From JAFDWR01 sp038216655 (GTDB lineage: Bacteria; Armatimonadota; Fimbriimonadia; Fimbriimonadales; Fimbriimonadaceae), in contig JBBQPZ010000002.1 of the NCBI GenBank assembly GCA_038216655.1, forward strand, positions 310,001 through 374,000: a stretch of DNA of 64,000 nucleotides. The letters are read 5' to 3'. Each line of letters starts with the position of its first letter. The first letter of the stretch is position 1. Of this stretch, positions 1 to 8,962 are shown piece after piece. Position numbers and translations under genes: made by a program. Under the pieces are notes generated by a model. It ran no database searches. It saw only the letters and a program-made list of their open reading frames with translations, and was not told the DNA's origin.

Positions 1-817
1 CGCCCTGCAGCAGTTCGTTCTTTCGCCCGTAAGCGTCGCGCGACAGGATCACCGGATACTTGCCCGGCTTCTTTGGGCGAACCATGTCGGCGATTAGGGT
101 CACGCCGTCTCTTATGGGCACCTTCAGCCCCGCCACCTTCTCAGTGTCCTCAATTGACTGACTCAGCTCCGGGAATTTCGCCATCGGGTCGACAAAGAAC
201 CCCTCATAGCCTTGCGCCGCGCCCGAGAACTTCTGGACCGTCACGTTAAAGCCCGCGATGGTCCCGTCTTGCTTGGCCGCAATTTCGATTCCGATCCCTG
301 CAATCTCGAGGGTGAAGTCGGTAAGGCTCTCACCAGCCAATTTCCTCGGGGAGTTGGTTGCGAAGGCCACGTCGATTACCGCGGCATTGTCAAGAAGGGC
401 GACCTTCACCTTCTTCCCCTCCGAAGGAAGAGGGAGCATTGATTTCCAAAGTTGGGGATGGAAGGTTGAGAAGAACACCCCGTCCTTGTAGCCCGAATCG
501 ATATCCACCGGCTTCTGGCCGGGAGCATCAACGTGCCAGTGCCCATGGTCGAAGGCGATGGTCGCCGTCTTCCCGGCGGCGGTCTGCTTCATCGTGATGA
601 GCTGGATCTTGCCGTTCTCCCACTTGCCGGTGACCACCGAATCGACGGGCGTGTCCCCAAGTCGGATCTTGCTCGTCGAGTGGAAAGTGCCATCGGGATC
701 TTCCGAGTAACTGTTCTGCCCCACCTCCCCACCGGCGAGTTGGAACTTGAAGTTGGTCTGGGCACTGTGGGCGCAGATCGCCAGCAAGAGCAGGCCAATC
801 GAAGTCAATGCACGCAT
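1..817 (-). CDS. CocE/NonD family hydrolase, N-terminal part (3' end beyond window)
   Basis: An open frame reads from an ATG at 817 to the window edge, about 272 residues. It opens with a signal peptide (RALTSIGLLLLAICAHSAQ). About 200 residues of secreted, beta-rich sequence follow, without a family I recognise. The last visible part reads VKVPIRDGVTLIADMVRP followed by KKPGKYPVILSRDAYGR. That is the standard start of the alpha/beta-hydrolase domain of CocE/NonD (peptidase S15-type) esterases and acylases. The catalytic Ser-Asp-His residues would lie outside the window, so activity cannot be judged. Likely exported. The substrate is unknown; this family contains ester, amide and X-Pro dipeptide hydrolases. 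Confidence 0.75.
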   Translation of the reverse strand, partial: MRALTSIGLLLLAICAHSAQTNFKFQLAGGEVGQNSYSEDPDGTFHSTSKIRLGDTPVDSVVTGKWENGKIQLITMKQTAAGKTATIAFDHGHWHVDAPGQKPVDIDSGYKDGVFFSTFHPQLWKSMLPLPSEGKKVKVALLDNAAVIDVAFATNSPRKLAGESLTDFTLEIAGIGIEIAAKQDGTIAGFNVTVQKFSGAAQGYEGFFVDPMAKFPELSQSIEDTEKVAGLKVPIRDGVTLIADMVRPKKPGKYPVILSRDAYGRKNELLQG

Positions 818-865
818 GTTGCGAGTATGCGCCCCGTGCCTAGGATCGATGGGTCCTTGGCCCGA

Positions 866-1951
866 TTAGTCCAGCATCTGCTCGCAGATCAGGCGATGGA
901 AGTGGTGTACGCCTGCTTCGCGAGTTACTGAGTACCGACCCCGGTCGTAGAAGCGCGATCTCAATCCGCGTTGCACGGCCTCGACCACGACCTCGTCTTC
1001 GCGCTCGACTCGGTCAAGCTCTGCCCCGGCGCCAGATCCCTGGAGCTCATCGCGCCAAACATAGGGAATGAACGTTACTTTCATTCGATCCGGGCCAAGC
1101 GGCCGAACGACGTTGACGGAAAGCCCCCACGGATAGAAGTTCAGCATCAAGTTTGGGAAGACCCAGTAGTAGTAAGCGCTGATCGATTGCCCGTAGTCGG
1201 GTGAGGACGTGGGAAGCTCGAACGCCGCAACGGTCCCCTTCGATGCCGCGAGTTGCAGGTTGCACCAAGGGTACAAGTGGGAGGTGTAGTTCTCGTAGTC
1301 GAGGACCTGGTTCAGGGCGGCATGGATGAACGGGATATGGAACCCCTCCAAATAGTTGTCCACGTATAGTGCCCAATGCGATCGAATTGCGTACTCGCGC
1401 ACCCTCGCGGCGTCGAACTTGAACTCGTTCAAGGGCAGCCAACCTAGGCGCTCCTGGACCGGTCTCAGCACATCCTCAAGTGGGGCGACTGGGTTTAGCG
1501 AGGCGAACATAAAAGGCCCCCACTGTGCGCTCGGAATCTTCGGAAGGTTGTCTCGCTCGGAGGGGAATCCGCAGACGCCGTCGAACTCTGGCATGTGGGC
1601 GAAGCAGCCGTCCAACCCAAACCGGCGACCGTGGTATCGGCAGCGCAAGAACCGCTCGTTGCCCCCCGCCTCGGCGACCAGCATGCCTCGGTGAGTGCAG
1701 ACATTGCTTAGGGTGTGGATTTGGTCCTCCATGTCGCGGGTCAGGACCATCGGCTCATCGAGACAGCCTTCGAGGAGAGTCAATGGGTGGACCGAGCCAG
1801 GGACTTTGACGAGGTCGTCAACGGAGCCCAGGAATTGCCAGGAGCGGGCAAATATCTTGTCCCGCGCAGATTCGAAGAGCTCGGCGTCTTGGTAGAACGC
1901 CGATGGCAGCGTTTCCGCCTTGGAGATATCGGGGTCCACGTCGAGCCGCAT
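866..1951 (-). CDS. Rieske non-heme iron aromatic ring-hydroxylating oxygenase, alpha subunit
   Basis: The 361-residue protein has a Rieske [2Fe-2S] domain with ligands C85-x-H87 (CTHRG) and C104-x2-H107 (CRYHG). A catalytic domain follows, whose mononuclear iron ligands lie in DNYLEGFHIPFIH (His205, His210). Length and motif order match the alpha subunits of ring-hydroxylating dioxygenases and of choline or carnitine monooxygenase-like enzymes. These use electrons from a separate reductase to hydroxylate a substrate with O2. No reductase or ferredoxin gene is next to it, so the partner must be encoded elsewhere and the substrate cannot be inferred. Cytoplasmic; no signal peptide. Confidence 0.88.
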   Translation of the reverse strand: MRLDVDPDISKAETLPSAFYQDAELFESARDKIFARSWQFLGSVDDLVKVPGSVHPLTLLEGCLDEPMVLTRDMEDQIHTLSNVCTHRGMLVAEAGGNERFLRCRYHGRRFGLDGCFAHMPEFDGVCGFPSERDNLPKIPSAQWGPFMFASLNPVAPLEDVLRPVQERLGWLPLNEFKFDAARVREYAIRSHWALYVDNYLEGFHIPFIHAALNQVLDYENYTSHLYPWCNLQLAASKGTVAAFELPTSSPDYGQSISAYYYWVFPNLMLNFYPWGLSVNVVRPLGPDRMKVTFIPYVWRDELQGSGAGAELDRVEREDEVVVEAVQRGLRSRFYDRGRYSVTREAGVHHFHRLICEQMLD

Positions 1952-2002
1952 CCGCCTAGTTTAGTCCGTCTTGGTTCTCCCGACGGCATTCCAGCGGGTT
2001 CT

Positions 2003-2119
2003 ATTTGGAGTGCTCGGACCTGGCCGAGCTTTGCTTGCCGCGAGCCTGCGAGCGAGTTGGTCGGACGCGGCGACGGGTCGCCGGAAAGGAAAGCGTCGCC
2101 AGGTCGACGCACTCCAAAT
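2003..2119. repeat. Interspersed palindromic repeat, family A (divergent copy)
   Basis: Terminal inverted repeats ATTTGGAGTGC (2003-2013) and GCACTCCAAAT (2109-2119) bound a unit of about 117 bp. The interior contains GCGAGCCTGCGAGCG, shared with the copies at 10454, 26283, 33437, 45136 and 47464. The unit fills the gap between the Rieske gene start and the end of the PEP-CTERM gene. It is non-coding. Confidence 0.6.
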
Positions 2120-2128
2120 CGGAAAAGG

Positions 2129-2905
2129 TCAGCGCGTCTTCTTCGCCGAACGGCGGTGCCGTCCGAAAGCCACTAAACCCAAAGCAAGCGCCGCCAGTGT
2201 CTCGGGTTCAGGTGTGGCGGGAGCGACCGAATAGTAGGAGAAGTCTGAGCTCGCGCCTGCCGAACCCGTATCGTCGCCGACCCAGAGGAAGTTCGGGGTG
2301 GAATAGGGATTGGGCGAGCCGGTGAAGGCCGAGTAATCCCGAATCGATCCACCAAACAGCGAAGATCCCTCGGCGGAGAGGGCGTAGTTCCCGCCGGCCA
2401 CGTGCAGCACGTAGTGCCTCAGACTGCCAACTCCCGAGCCGGCGGCAGTGGTGTCGTAGGCGGCACCTTCCGCTTGTGTAAACAAGGGCGAATCTGCCTG
2501 AGCCCAGATTTTGTTCGTCCAGAACGACAGCTCGATTCCTTTATGGTCCTGTCCGAGGACGATCAGCGAAAGGCCGGCTCGGTCGTTGTTGGCATGGGCC
2601 TCCTGATTTACGCGAACGTCGAAAGTGACATCGTAGCCGGCGGAGTTGTCGAGCGCGAACGGGGCGGCCTGAATCCAGCCTTCTTGGGCGGCGTTGACCG
2701 CAGAGGAATCCAAGCGGGTGAAATGAGAGCCTGCGGAGGGGGCAGTAACGATGGCTCCGGCTCCTCCGAGCAGCCAAGACCACGGGGCGGTAGTCGGTGT
2801 GGCAAGCGTCGAAGCGTCGTAAAGGACGACCGACCACGCGGCGCTTATCCCACCGAGACCGAGCGAAAGAACGGCGATGCCTCGAAGCGCGCGAACGGAA
2901 CTCAT
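2129..2905 (-). CDS. PEP-CTERM sorting domain protein, exported
   Basis: The 258-residue protein has an N-terminal signal peptide (ALRGIAVLSLGLGGISAAW). Its C-terminus is TPEPETLAALALGLVAFG followed by a basic tail RHRRSAKK. This is the PEP motif, hydrophobic segment and positive tail recognised by exosortase in diderm bacteria, so the protein is probably cleaved and anchored or released at the surface. The middle (about residues 28-225) is beta-rich and may be a jelly-roll or lectin-like module, but I do not recognise a characterised family. No exosortase gene lies in the window. PEP-CTERM proteins are often linked to exopolysaccharide; the GH18-CE4-GT2 gene at 20 kb is the only candidate partner here. 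Confidence 0.8.
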   Translation of the reverse strand: MSSVRALRGIAVLSLGLGGISAAWSVVLYDASTLATPTTAPWSWLLGGAGAIVTAPSAGSHFTRLDSSAVNAAQEGWIQAAPFALDNSAGYDVTFDVRVNQEAHANNDRAGLSLIVLGQDHKGIELSFWTNKIWAQADSPLFTQAEGAAYDTTAAGSGVGSLRHYVLHVAGGNYALSAEGSSLFGGSIRDYSAFTGSPNPYSTPNFLWVGDDTGSAGASSDFSYYSVAPATPEPETLAALALGLVAFGRHRRSAKKTR

Positions 2906-2939
2906 TCACGCACTATACGCGGCACAAGTTGAATTCCGG

Positions 2940-3608
2940 TTAAGACGGCTTGATCCAGGTCGAAATATCCAGCAATTCGAGGGAATGTAGGAGTTGGTCG
3001 GCCTCACTCAGATCGAGCATCGCGGTGACGTCGTTCGGTACGGCAACGCACCACATCCCAGCCGCCTTCGCCGCCTTGACTCCGTTCGGGGAGTCCTCGA
3101 GCGCCAAAGCTTGGCTTGGGGCAACCCCCAACTTGTGGCAGCAATGAAGGTAGAGGTCCGGGTGCGGCTTTGCCCGGGGGGCGTCGCCGCGGCAAATGAC
3201 CGGCTCGAAACGATCCCAGAGACCCAATCGCTTAAGATGTCCGTCGACCCAAGGGTGGGCCGAACTCGAGGCCAGTCCGATTCCGATCCCGTATTCAGCC
3301 GCGGCATCAAGTAGCGAAACAACCCCCGGCCGGACCTCCGCCGCCGTGATCCCTTCGAGGCGGATTCGGTTCACCCGAGCCATCACCGAATGCTCATCGA
3401 TCGGCCGTCCCAAGAGTCGCTCCAGGAGATCGATCGGCCACTCCAAGACCTCTTCCGGACCACGACCCGTCACGTTGTGCCACCACCCATCGGGGATCGC
3501 CAGGTCGTGACGCGCGAACTCCGCATCCCACGCTTCGACCTCCGGAGTCTCAGTATCCAGGATCAAACCATCGAAGTCAAACACGATCGCGCGAATGGGG
3601 CCGGGCAT
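2940..3608 (-). CDS. HAD superfamily phosphatase, beta-phosphoglucomutase-like
   Basis: The 222-residue protein begins MPGPIRAIVFDFDGLILDTE. All four HAD motifs are visible: DFDG with nucleophile D11 and acid D13, the Ser of ASSS near 115, the Lys of AKPHP near 146, and EDSPNG near 171-176. An alpha-helical cap lies between motifs I and II. This is subfamily IA, close to beta-phosphoglucomutases and sugar-phosphate phosphatases (the GLILDTE and EDSPNG variants). I chose the ATG at 3608 because the frame upstream is only antisense to the RNase J gene. It is divergent from rnjA with a 57-nt gap, so both promoters must overlap there. Confidence 0.88.
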   Translation of the reverse strand: MPGPIRAIVFDFDGLILDTETPEVEAWDAEFARHDLAIPDGWWHNVTGRGPEEVLEWPIDLLERLLGRPIDEHSVMARVNRIRLEGITAAEVRPGVVSLLDAAAEYGIGIGLASSSAHPWVDGHLKRLGLWDRFEPVICRGDAPRAKPHPDLYLHCCHKLGVAPSQALALEDSPNGVKAAKAAGMWCVAVPNDVTAMLDLSEADQLLHSLELLDISTWIKPS

Positions 3609-3665
3609 TGTCGATAAGTATGCCCGCCCGGGCCGAAAAGGTAGATGCAGGTACCCTGTTGCCTT

Positions 3666-5312
3666 ATGGCTACCGTCGAGGTGATCGCCCTCGGGGGCGT
3701 TGGAGAGATTGGAAAGAACTGCACGGCAGTTCGACAAGGTGACGATATCATCGTCATCGACTGCGGGTTGAGCTTCCCCAACGAGGAGATGCTGGGGGTC
3801 GACATCGTCGTCCCCGACTTCACTTATCTGGTCGAGAACAAGGACAAAATTCGAGGGGTCTTCCTGACCCACGCTCACGAAGACCACGTGGGCGGCCTCC
3901 CGTACTTGCTGCGCCAGATCAAGGTTCCGGTTTACGCCTCGGACTTCACGATCGCGCTCATCACATCCAAGCTCGACGAGAAGCTGGGTCCGAAGGAATA
4001 CGACCTTCGCCCGTTCAAGTTCGGCGACATCATCGAAGCCGGCGGACTTAGCGTCGAGCCGGTCCGCGTCACCCACTCGATCCCCGAGAACGCCTGTATG
4101 GCGGTCCGCACGACCCACGGGATCATTTTCTTTACCGGTGACTTCAAGTTCGACTTCACCCCCGTCGACCATAAGTTGACGAACATTACGCGCATCGGCG
4201 AACTCGGACGCGAGGGCGTCCTCGCCCTGCTCAGCGACTCGACCAACGTCGAGCGTCCGGGTTGGGGCCCGAGCGAGTCCACCGTGACCGAGGGCCTGCG
4301 CCGCGTCTTCTCCGAAGCCGCCGGGCGTATCCTCCTCACCACCTTCGCCAGCAACATCCATCGGATGCAGCAGCTTCTCGAAGTCGCTGGCGAGTTCGGC
4401 CGTAAGGTCGCCGTCGTCGGTCGGCGGATGGAGCAGAATCTCGACACCTGCACCCGACTCGGCTACCTCAACCCGCCGAAGGGCGTGCTGATCCGCCTCG
4501 ACGAGCTCAAGAACTACAAGGACAACCAGGTCGCGATTCTCACCACGGGTTCGCAGGGTGAGCCGATGAGCGCGCTTGTCCAGATGTCCAAGGGCGAATA
4601 CGGCCGCCTCCAGATTCGCAGCGGCGACACGCTGATCTACTCCGCTCGACCGATCCCCGGCAACGAGGGAGCGATCTGGCGCACGATCAACCGCCTGTTC
4701 CAACAGGGTTGCCGCGTCATCTACGAAAGCCCGACCCCGATCCACGTCTCTGGCCACGCCTATCAGGAAGAGCTGAAGATGATGATCAACCTGACCAAGC
4801 CGTTCTACGTCGCCCCAGTCCACGGCGAGCCGCGGCATCAGTTCATGTACAACACGATCGCCCGTGACATGGGCTATCCCGAGCACCGCACTTTCACGAT
4901 GCAGGCGGGCGTCCCGCTCGTGCTGGACGACACGAACGCGTTCCTCGGCGAGCAGGTCGCCTGTGGGCGTGTCCTCATCGACAACTCGGGCACGCCCGGC
5001 GTTACCGATGAAGTCCTTCGAGATCGCTACACGATCAGCAAAGACGGCCTGATCATGATCACCCTCGCGGTGGACATCGAGAAGGGCGAACTGGTCGGCG
5101 ATCCGGTGGTCCAGTCACGCGGTTTCCACGGTCCCGAGGGGACGCTCGACAAGGCCTACGACGTGCTGTTCGACAACCTCAGGCAGCTCAGCAAGGAAGA
5201 GATGCGCGACCTCTCGAAGGTTCGTCACGAGGCGGCGGACGTGGTGCGGCGCTTCATCCAAAAGCGAACATCCCTGCGCCCGATGGTGCTGCCCTCGATT
5301 ATCGAGATCTAG
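3666..5312 (+). CDS. rnj: Ribonuclease J
   Basis: The 548-residue protein is a metallo-beta-lactamase/beta-CASP ribonuclease. The metal site HAHEDH is at 69-74, preceded by the family start EVIALGGVGEIGKN. The beta-CASP part includes SDSTNVERPG, TTFASNIHR and TGSQGEPMSAL, then the downstream His motifs HVSGHAYQEE and PVHGEPRH. RNase J carries out 5'-to-3' exonucleolytic and endonucleolytic RNA decay and rRNA maturation in bacteria that often lack RNase E. An in-frame ATG lies 21 nt upstream (3645). I prefer 3666 because homologous proteins start with this motif. The gene ends with a TAG that overlaps the stop of the convergent PilZ gene. Confidence 0.95.
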   Translation: MATVEVIALGGVGEIGKNCTAVRQGDDIIVIDCGLSFPNEEMLGVDIVVPDFTYLVENKDKIRGVFLTHAHEDHVGGLPYLLRQIKVPVYASDFTIALITSKLDEKLGPKEYDLRPFKFGDIIEAGGLSVEPVRVTHSIPENACMAVRTTHGIIFFTGDFKFDFTPVDHKLTNITRIGELGREGVLALLSDSTNVERPGWGPSESTVTEGLRRVFSEAAGRILLTTFASNIHRMQQLLEVAGEFGRKVAVVGRRMEQNLDTCTRLGYLNPPKGVLIRLDELKNYKDNQVAILTTGSQGEPMSALVQMSKGEYGRLQIRSGDTLIYSARPIPGNEGAIWRTINRLFQQGCRVIYESPTPIHVSGHAYQEELKMMINLTKPFYVAPVHGEPRHQFMYNTIARDMGYPEHRTFTMQAGVPLVLDDTNAFLGEQVACGRVLIDNSGTPGVTDEVLRDRYTISKDGLIMITLAVDIEKGELVGDPVVQSRGFHGPEGTLDKAYDVLFDNLRQLSKEEMRDLSKVRHEAADVVRRFIQKRTSLRPMVLPSIIEI

Positions 5313-6019
5313 CTCGCCTTTGGCGTCCGGATGCAGGGTTGGTATCGGTTGTTTTCTACGGTGTGCGCGTAGAAGTTGCGCCAGCGGATCGCAGAAATGC
5401 GATCCATTCCGGTTAGGAGAAGCCCGACTCGGTGGTAACTGGCATGCGTCTTGTCACGGATGCAGTAGCGAACCTCTACCTCGGCCTGAATAACGGTGTC
5501 ACCCACATTTACGCCGATCTTGATTACCTCGCCTTTTTCAACTCTCGTCGGCGAGAGGATGCTAAGCCCAGAAATGCTGACGTCGAGCACGCGCGCACAT
5601 TCCAGCCGCCTTAGGCCAGGTACGTCCAATGAGGCGGTAAGTCCGTCGGTAGAGAAGCGGGGATCTTGGGCGCCATGGCGAAGAGTGATCTCTCCGCTGA
5701 TTAGGAATACATACTCGCGCTCGCTCGAGCCCATGGACATTTTGGCGGCTTCGGTGCGAAACGAGGCAAAGAAGAAGGCTTCATGTCCCGCGCCAAACAC
5801 TTGGAAGGCAAAGGACTCTCCGGGAACGAGGGTTTGCTCCACCGAACAAATGACATTCACGAGGTCATCCTTAAGACGTCGGATTCGGCCCGTAAAGAAC
5901 CGGGCATCGTGCGTCCGTTGGAAGGTCGTCCGGGTATTTACCAGCGGAATGCCCTTGCCGTCTGGCTCGCTCATTTGAACTCCGGCAGAACTTGCTTCAT
6001 AACCCTGGGAACGAACCAT
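5309..6019 (-). CDS. PilZ domain protein (putative c-di-GMP effector)
   Basis: The 236-residue soluble protein has a YcgR-like layout. An N-terminal beta-rich part of about 120 residues is followed by a PilZ-like domain with RRLECARVLDVSISGLSIL. The DxSxxG half of the c-di-GMP site is intact. The arginine motif that precedes it is spaced atypically, so ligand binding is likely but not certain. PilZ effectors couple c-di-GMP to motility, pili or polysaccharide synthesis. An internal ATG (5974) could be the true start, as residues 1-15 look weakly conserved. Its TAG overlaps the rnj TAG on the opposite strand within CTAG (5309-5312), so the two genes converge with no room for a terminator between them. 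Confidence 0.75.
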   Translation of the reverse strand: MVRSQGYEASSAGVQMSEPDGKGIPLVNTRTTFQRTHDARFFTGRIRRLKDDLVNVICSVEQTLVPGESFAFQVFGAGHEAFFFASFRTEAAKMSMGSSEREYVFLISGEITLRHGAQDPRFSTDGLTASLDVPGLRRLECARVLDVSISGLSILSPTRVEKGEVIKIGVNVGDTVIQAEVEVRYCIRDKTHASYHRVGLLLTGMDRISAIRWRNFYAHTVENNRYQPCIRTPKAS

Positions 6020-6076
6020 TCGTCCTATGTTAGTTGTCGGCGGTTACTGCGAATTATCCAGCAATGATGTACATGA

Positions 6077-6490
6077 TCACGTTGATTTGCTGGCTCTCGA
6101 AGCTAAAAAACCTCGCATTGCCGCCAGTGTCTCGTCGGAAACATGGTGTTCGATACCCTCCGCGTCCGTTTCCGCAACGTGGGGAGGTACCCCCACAAAT
6201 AGCAAGAAAGAGTGGACCAGCGCGTGGCGCTCGCGCGAACGCTCGGCCAGTTGACGGCCCTCCTCGGTCAGGAAGATGCTGCGGTAGGGTTGCATAGAGA
6301 CGAGACCTTCCCGCTGAAGCCGCTGGATCGTGCGCGATACGGAGACATGGCTGATCCCGAGTCGGCTCGCAAGGTCCACGACCCGGGCCTCGCCCTTCTC
6401 CGCGATGAGCGATTCGACGAGCTCAACGTAATCCTCACCCTTCTCGCGCTGATGATCTTCGCGTGTGCGCTGAAAGCGGTTGGTCGCCAT
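6077..6490 (-). CDS. mntR: MntR-type manganese-responsive repressor (DtxR family)
   Basis: The 137-residue protein has a winged helix (about 20-75, with SHVSVSRTIQRLQREGLVSM) and a C-terminal dimerisation/metal domain (ERHALVHSFLLFVGVPP, DAEGIEHHVSDETL). Both closely resemble enterobacterial MntR. The metal ligands expected in the GIEHHV and ERH motifs are present, and there is no third SH3-like domain. MntR binds Mn2+ (or Fe2+) and represses metal uptake genes. No transporter is adjacent. The start at 6490 (MATNRFQRTR) is preferred over an upstream ATG at 6514. The gene is divergent from the thioesterase gene with a 47-nt gap, so autoregulation and control of that gene are possible. Confidence 0.88.
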   Translation of the reverse strand: MATNRFQRTREDHQREKGEDYVELVESLIAEKGEARVVDLASRLGISHVSVSRTIQRLQREGLVSMQPYRSIFLTEEGRQLAERSRERHALVHSFLLFVGVPPHVAETDAEGIEHHVSDETLAAMRGFLASRASKST

Positions 6491-6537
6491 GCATTCAGGT
6501 TGTAGCACAGCCACGGGGCCGGTACGCTTGCGATTCG

Positions 6538-6972
6538 ATGATCGATTGCATTACCGAGGAGCGGATCAGGGTTCGGTACGGAGAGACCGACCAGATGGGG
6601 CATGCGTATTACGCCAATTATCTGTTCTGGTTCGAACAGGCTCGCGGAGCCTGGTGTCGCGACCGCGGGTTCACCTACAAAGGAATCGAAGACGCCGGAG
6701 GACTCATGCCGGTGGTCGAAGCTCACCTAAAATACAAGGGCGAGGCGAAGTACGACGACTGGATCGTCGTGCGCGTCCGCTTGAGCGAGATGAAGCGCGC
6801 TGCCCTGAAGTTCGAATACGAGGTTTGGAACGAGACGCGCGACACGCTCGTTACGGAGGGATACACCTGGCACGTCTTCATGTCGCCCGAAACGCGCCGG
6901 GCAATTGGCATTCCACCGCAATTTCGTGAACTCATGACCCGGAACCCCGCAGACTTTGAGCGACTCCCGTAA
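6538..6972 (+). CDS. Acyl-CoA thioesterase, 4HBT/YbgC-like hotdog fold
   Basis: The 144-residue protein has the 4-hydroxybenzoyl-CoA thioesterase signature RVRYGETDQMGHAYYANYLF. The catalytic Asp (D of ETDQMGH) and the following Tyr-x-x-Tyr are in the usual positions. Length is typical of single-hotdog thioesterases of the YbgC/FadM type. It probably hydrolyses short or medium acyl-CoA. The start at 6538 is chosen because the motif follows within 20 residues; longer in-frame starts run into the divergent mntR. It lies 19 nt upstream of the 656-aa unknown, suggesting one transcript with that gene and dapF. Confidence 0.88.
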   Translation: MIDCITEERIRVRYGETDQMGHAYYANYLFWFEQARGAWCRDRGFTYKGIEDAGGLMPVVEAHLKYKGEAKYDDWIVVRVRLSEMKRAALKFEYEVWNETRDTLVTEGYTWHVFMSPETRRAIGIPPQFRELMTRNPADFERLP

Positions 6973-6991
6973 GTACAGTGCGTAGACAGGC

Positions 6992-8962
6992 ATGAGGATG
7001 AAGGAGTCCCCCGTTGCCACCGGCGCCCACGCGGCGCTTGAGGAGCTCGAGCGCATCGCGCCCGGCGCTCCCCTGTTGGCGTTGGGTCAGACCATTTTCT
7101 GGGACGAACCGATGAAGGCTGGCCTTGCCCAGGCCCTCCGCCGTAACGGATTCAATCGTCGCTTCATCGCCGGCGTCCACGACACCGACTACTTCGCGAA
7201 GCTCTCTTCCGGGCGGAAACAGCCCGGCCGGTTCCGCAGCTTTCCCCACAACGACACCACCACCCGTGGCCTCTGGAGCGCCGCAGGCGAGTTCAGTTCG
7301 CTCTTCGGGTCGGAGACGGTGGTTACCCGTGAGAAACTGGCGCGCGGGGGCCTGAGATTGGACCGCTTAGCTCATGCCCGGCCGAACTTCCTTGACGAAG
7401 CCACCGAGGCCTGGGGCTGGCGCGGGATCGTGTCGCTCGACGACGATGCCCCCGTCGCTGCGGAGGTCCCGATGCGCCAGGTGCAGAAGGAGCTCTTTGC
7501 GGCGCTTGACTGGGCGCTGAACGCCTCCACCGACCTCATCGCTGGAGCGGGGAAGGAAACCGCCGAACGGCTTGCGGACGACCTGCGGACGTTGCTGTGC
7601 GATGCGCGGGACGAGGATGAGAACCAGTCGCTGGCGGCATTCTATGAGAGGTTGTTGCCCGACCTCTACCGATTCTGTAGCAGCTCAAGTGTCAACGTTG
7701 ACACAGAGCGCACCAGCCGCCTTCTCAAGTTCAACCGATCCACCGCCACTTCCCTCCGCTTCCGACTCGCCGCCCTCTTCATCGACCATCGATCCCGCGA
7801 GACCGCGCGGACTGCCTACGACGACGCGGTACATGGCTCGGGCATCTTCAACCTCGCCCGGTTCGGCACCGGCGCAATCCCGTTCGATCTCTACATCCCC
7901 GGCATCGGTCGAGGCACCGTCCGCATCGGCACGCGTGGCATAGTGATCAACACACCGCGCCCGCAGTTTCTGTCGCTGAAGAAACCGTTAGAGTCGATCG
8001 AGGACTTTGCCTCGGCAGTGGAGAGCAAATTTGGGTTGGACTGCGTGTTGGTCGGCAAGGCGGTCACTCTGATCGGGATGCTCGCCGCCGAGCATGTGTT
8101 CGTGTTCCACGAGGGCGCGAGCTCCTATGTATCCCGGAGTCGCGAGTTGCACCGCTTGCTCCGAGATCGGATTGGCGGCTTGCCTCAGTTGAATCCGATC
8201 TTGCGGGTCAAGTACGAGACCTGGTCTTCGATGACCGTTTGCTGCTCGTGGCTCAGGATGCCCGAGCCGTTCCAACGCGCGTTTGGAACCGAAGAGCTGT
8301 GCGCGCCGAGCTTCGCTCAACGCTGGCGAGGCGTGGTCGATGAGCAGTCTCACCTGCTTGAACAGCTCGGTGAACTGCGACGTCCGGTCGACCTGATTGA
8401 CTTTCTCGAAGCCACCCTCGGCGGTCAGTGGAGCATGCAGGCCGAGGAATATCGCTCGCTTCATAAGTCGCTGGATGGATTCCTCACCAAGCTCGCCGAA
8501 CTTCATCGGTTGCGCGCGGAGAACTACGAGAAACATGGCCGACTTAAGCGCGAGCGTCTCGCCGCCGAAATTGCCAAAGGCGAGCACTTCCGGGCAAAGA
8601 TACTCGCGAAGTTTCCCACCCCAGATGAACAGAAAGAACGCACGTGTCTGGCGGCGGAAGTGGATCGGATCATCGGCGACATCGAGATTTGCCGGGAGAC
8701 CGCGCGTACGCTTGAGCGCGACCAGCGCGAACTCGTCCACGGCGACGACGTCATCCGCGTCCACGACCGCCGCAACTCGATCGAGATCGAGGCCGAACTC
8801 AAGCGCCTGCGCCTGATCCGCGAGGCCGTTATTACCAGTAACGGCCTGCCACGCGCGAATCACCGCCCCAGCGCCTGGTGGTTCCGCCTTGTTTGTCCGG
8901 ACGGTCTCTGGTTCCGCGAAACCGTCGACACCGCCGAGTACTACCTGGAGCCCTTGACATGA
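6992..8962 (+). CDS. Conserved-looking protein of unknown function (656 aa)
   Basis: I do not recognise a characterised domain. The protein is soluble, with no signal peptide. Residues 1-130 contain HDTDYFAKL and HNDTTTRGLWSAAGEFSSL, which look like a conserved polar site. Residues 290-400 are beta-rich with many glycines (GIFNLARFGTGAIPFDLYIP). Residues about 470-610 are charged and helical, probably coiled coil. The end (WWFRLVCPDGLWFRETVD) is again compact. Coding quality is high. The gene sits between a thioesterase (19-nt gap) and dapF, with which it overlaps by ATGA, so translational coupling to lysine/peptidoglycan precursor synthesis is visible. Any functional link is inference. Confidence 0.6.
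   Translation: MRMKESPVATGAHAALEELERIAPGAPLLALGQTIFWDEPMKAGLAQALRRNGFNRRFIAGVHDTDYFAKLSSGRKQPGRFRSFPHNDTTTRGLWSAAGEFSSLFGSETVVTREKLARGGLRLDRLAHARPNFLDEATEAWGWRGIVSLDDDAPVAAEVPMRQVQKELFAALDWALNASTDLIAGAGKETAERLADDLRTLLCDARDEDENQSLAAFYERLLPDLYRFCSSSSVNVDTERTSRLLKFNRSTATSLRFRLAALFIDHRSRETARTAYDDAVHGSGIFNLARFGTGAIPFDLYIPGIGRGTVRIGTRGIVINTPRPQFLSLKKPLESIEDFASAVESKFGLDCVLVGKAVTLIGMLAAEHVFVFHEGASSYVSRSRELHRLLRDRIGGLPQLNPILRVKYETWSSMTVCCSWLRMPEPFQRAFGTEELCAPSFAQRWRGVVDEQSHLLEQLGELRRPVDLIDFLEATLGGQWSMQAEEYRSLHKSLDGFLTKLAELHRLRAENYEKHGRLKRERLAAEIAKGEHFRAKILAKFPTPDEQKERTCLAAEVDRIIGDIEICRETARTLERDQRELVHGDDVIRVHDRRNSIEIEAELKRLRLIREAVITSNGLPRANHRPSAWWFRLVCPDGLWFRETVDTAEYYLEPLT

Noticed and set aside
3609..4886. 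A minus-strand open frame extends the HAD gene to 648 codons
   Set aside because: It is antisense to RNase J; the HAD protein starts with its first motif at 3608, and the rest has skewed Asp/Glu/Val-rich composition typical of an antisense frame.
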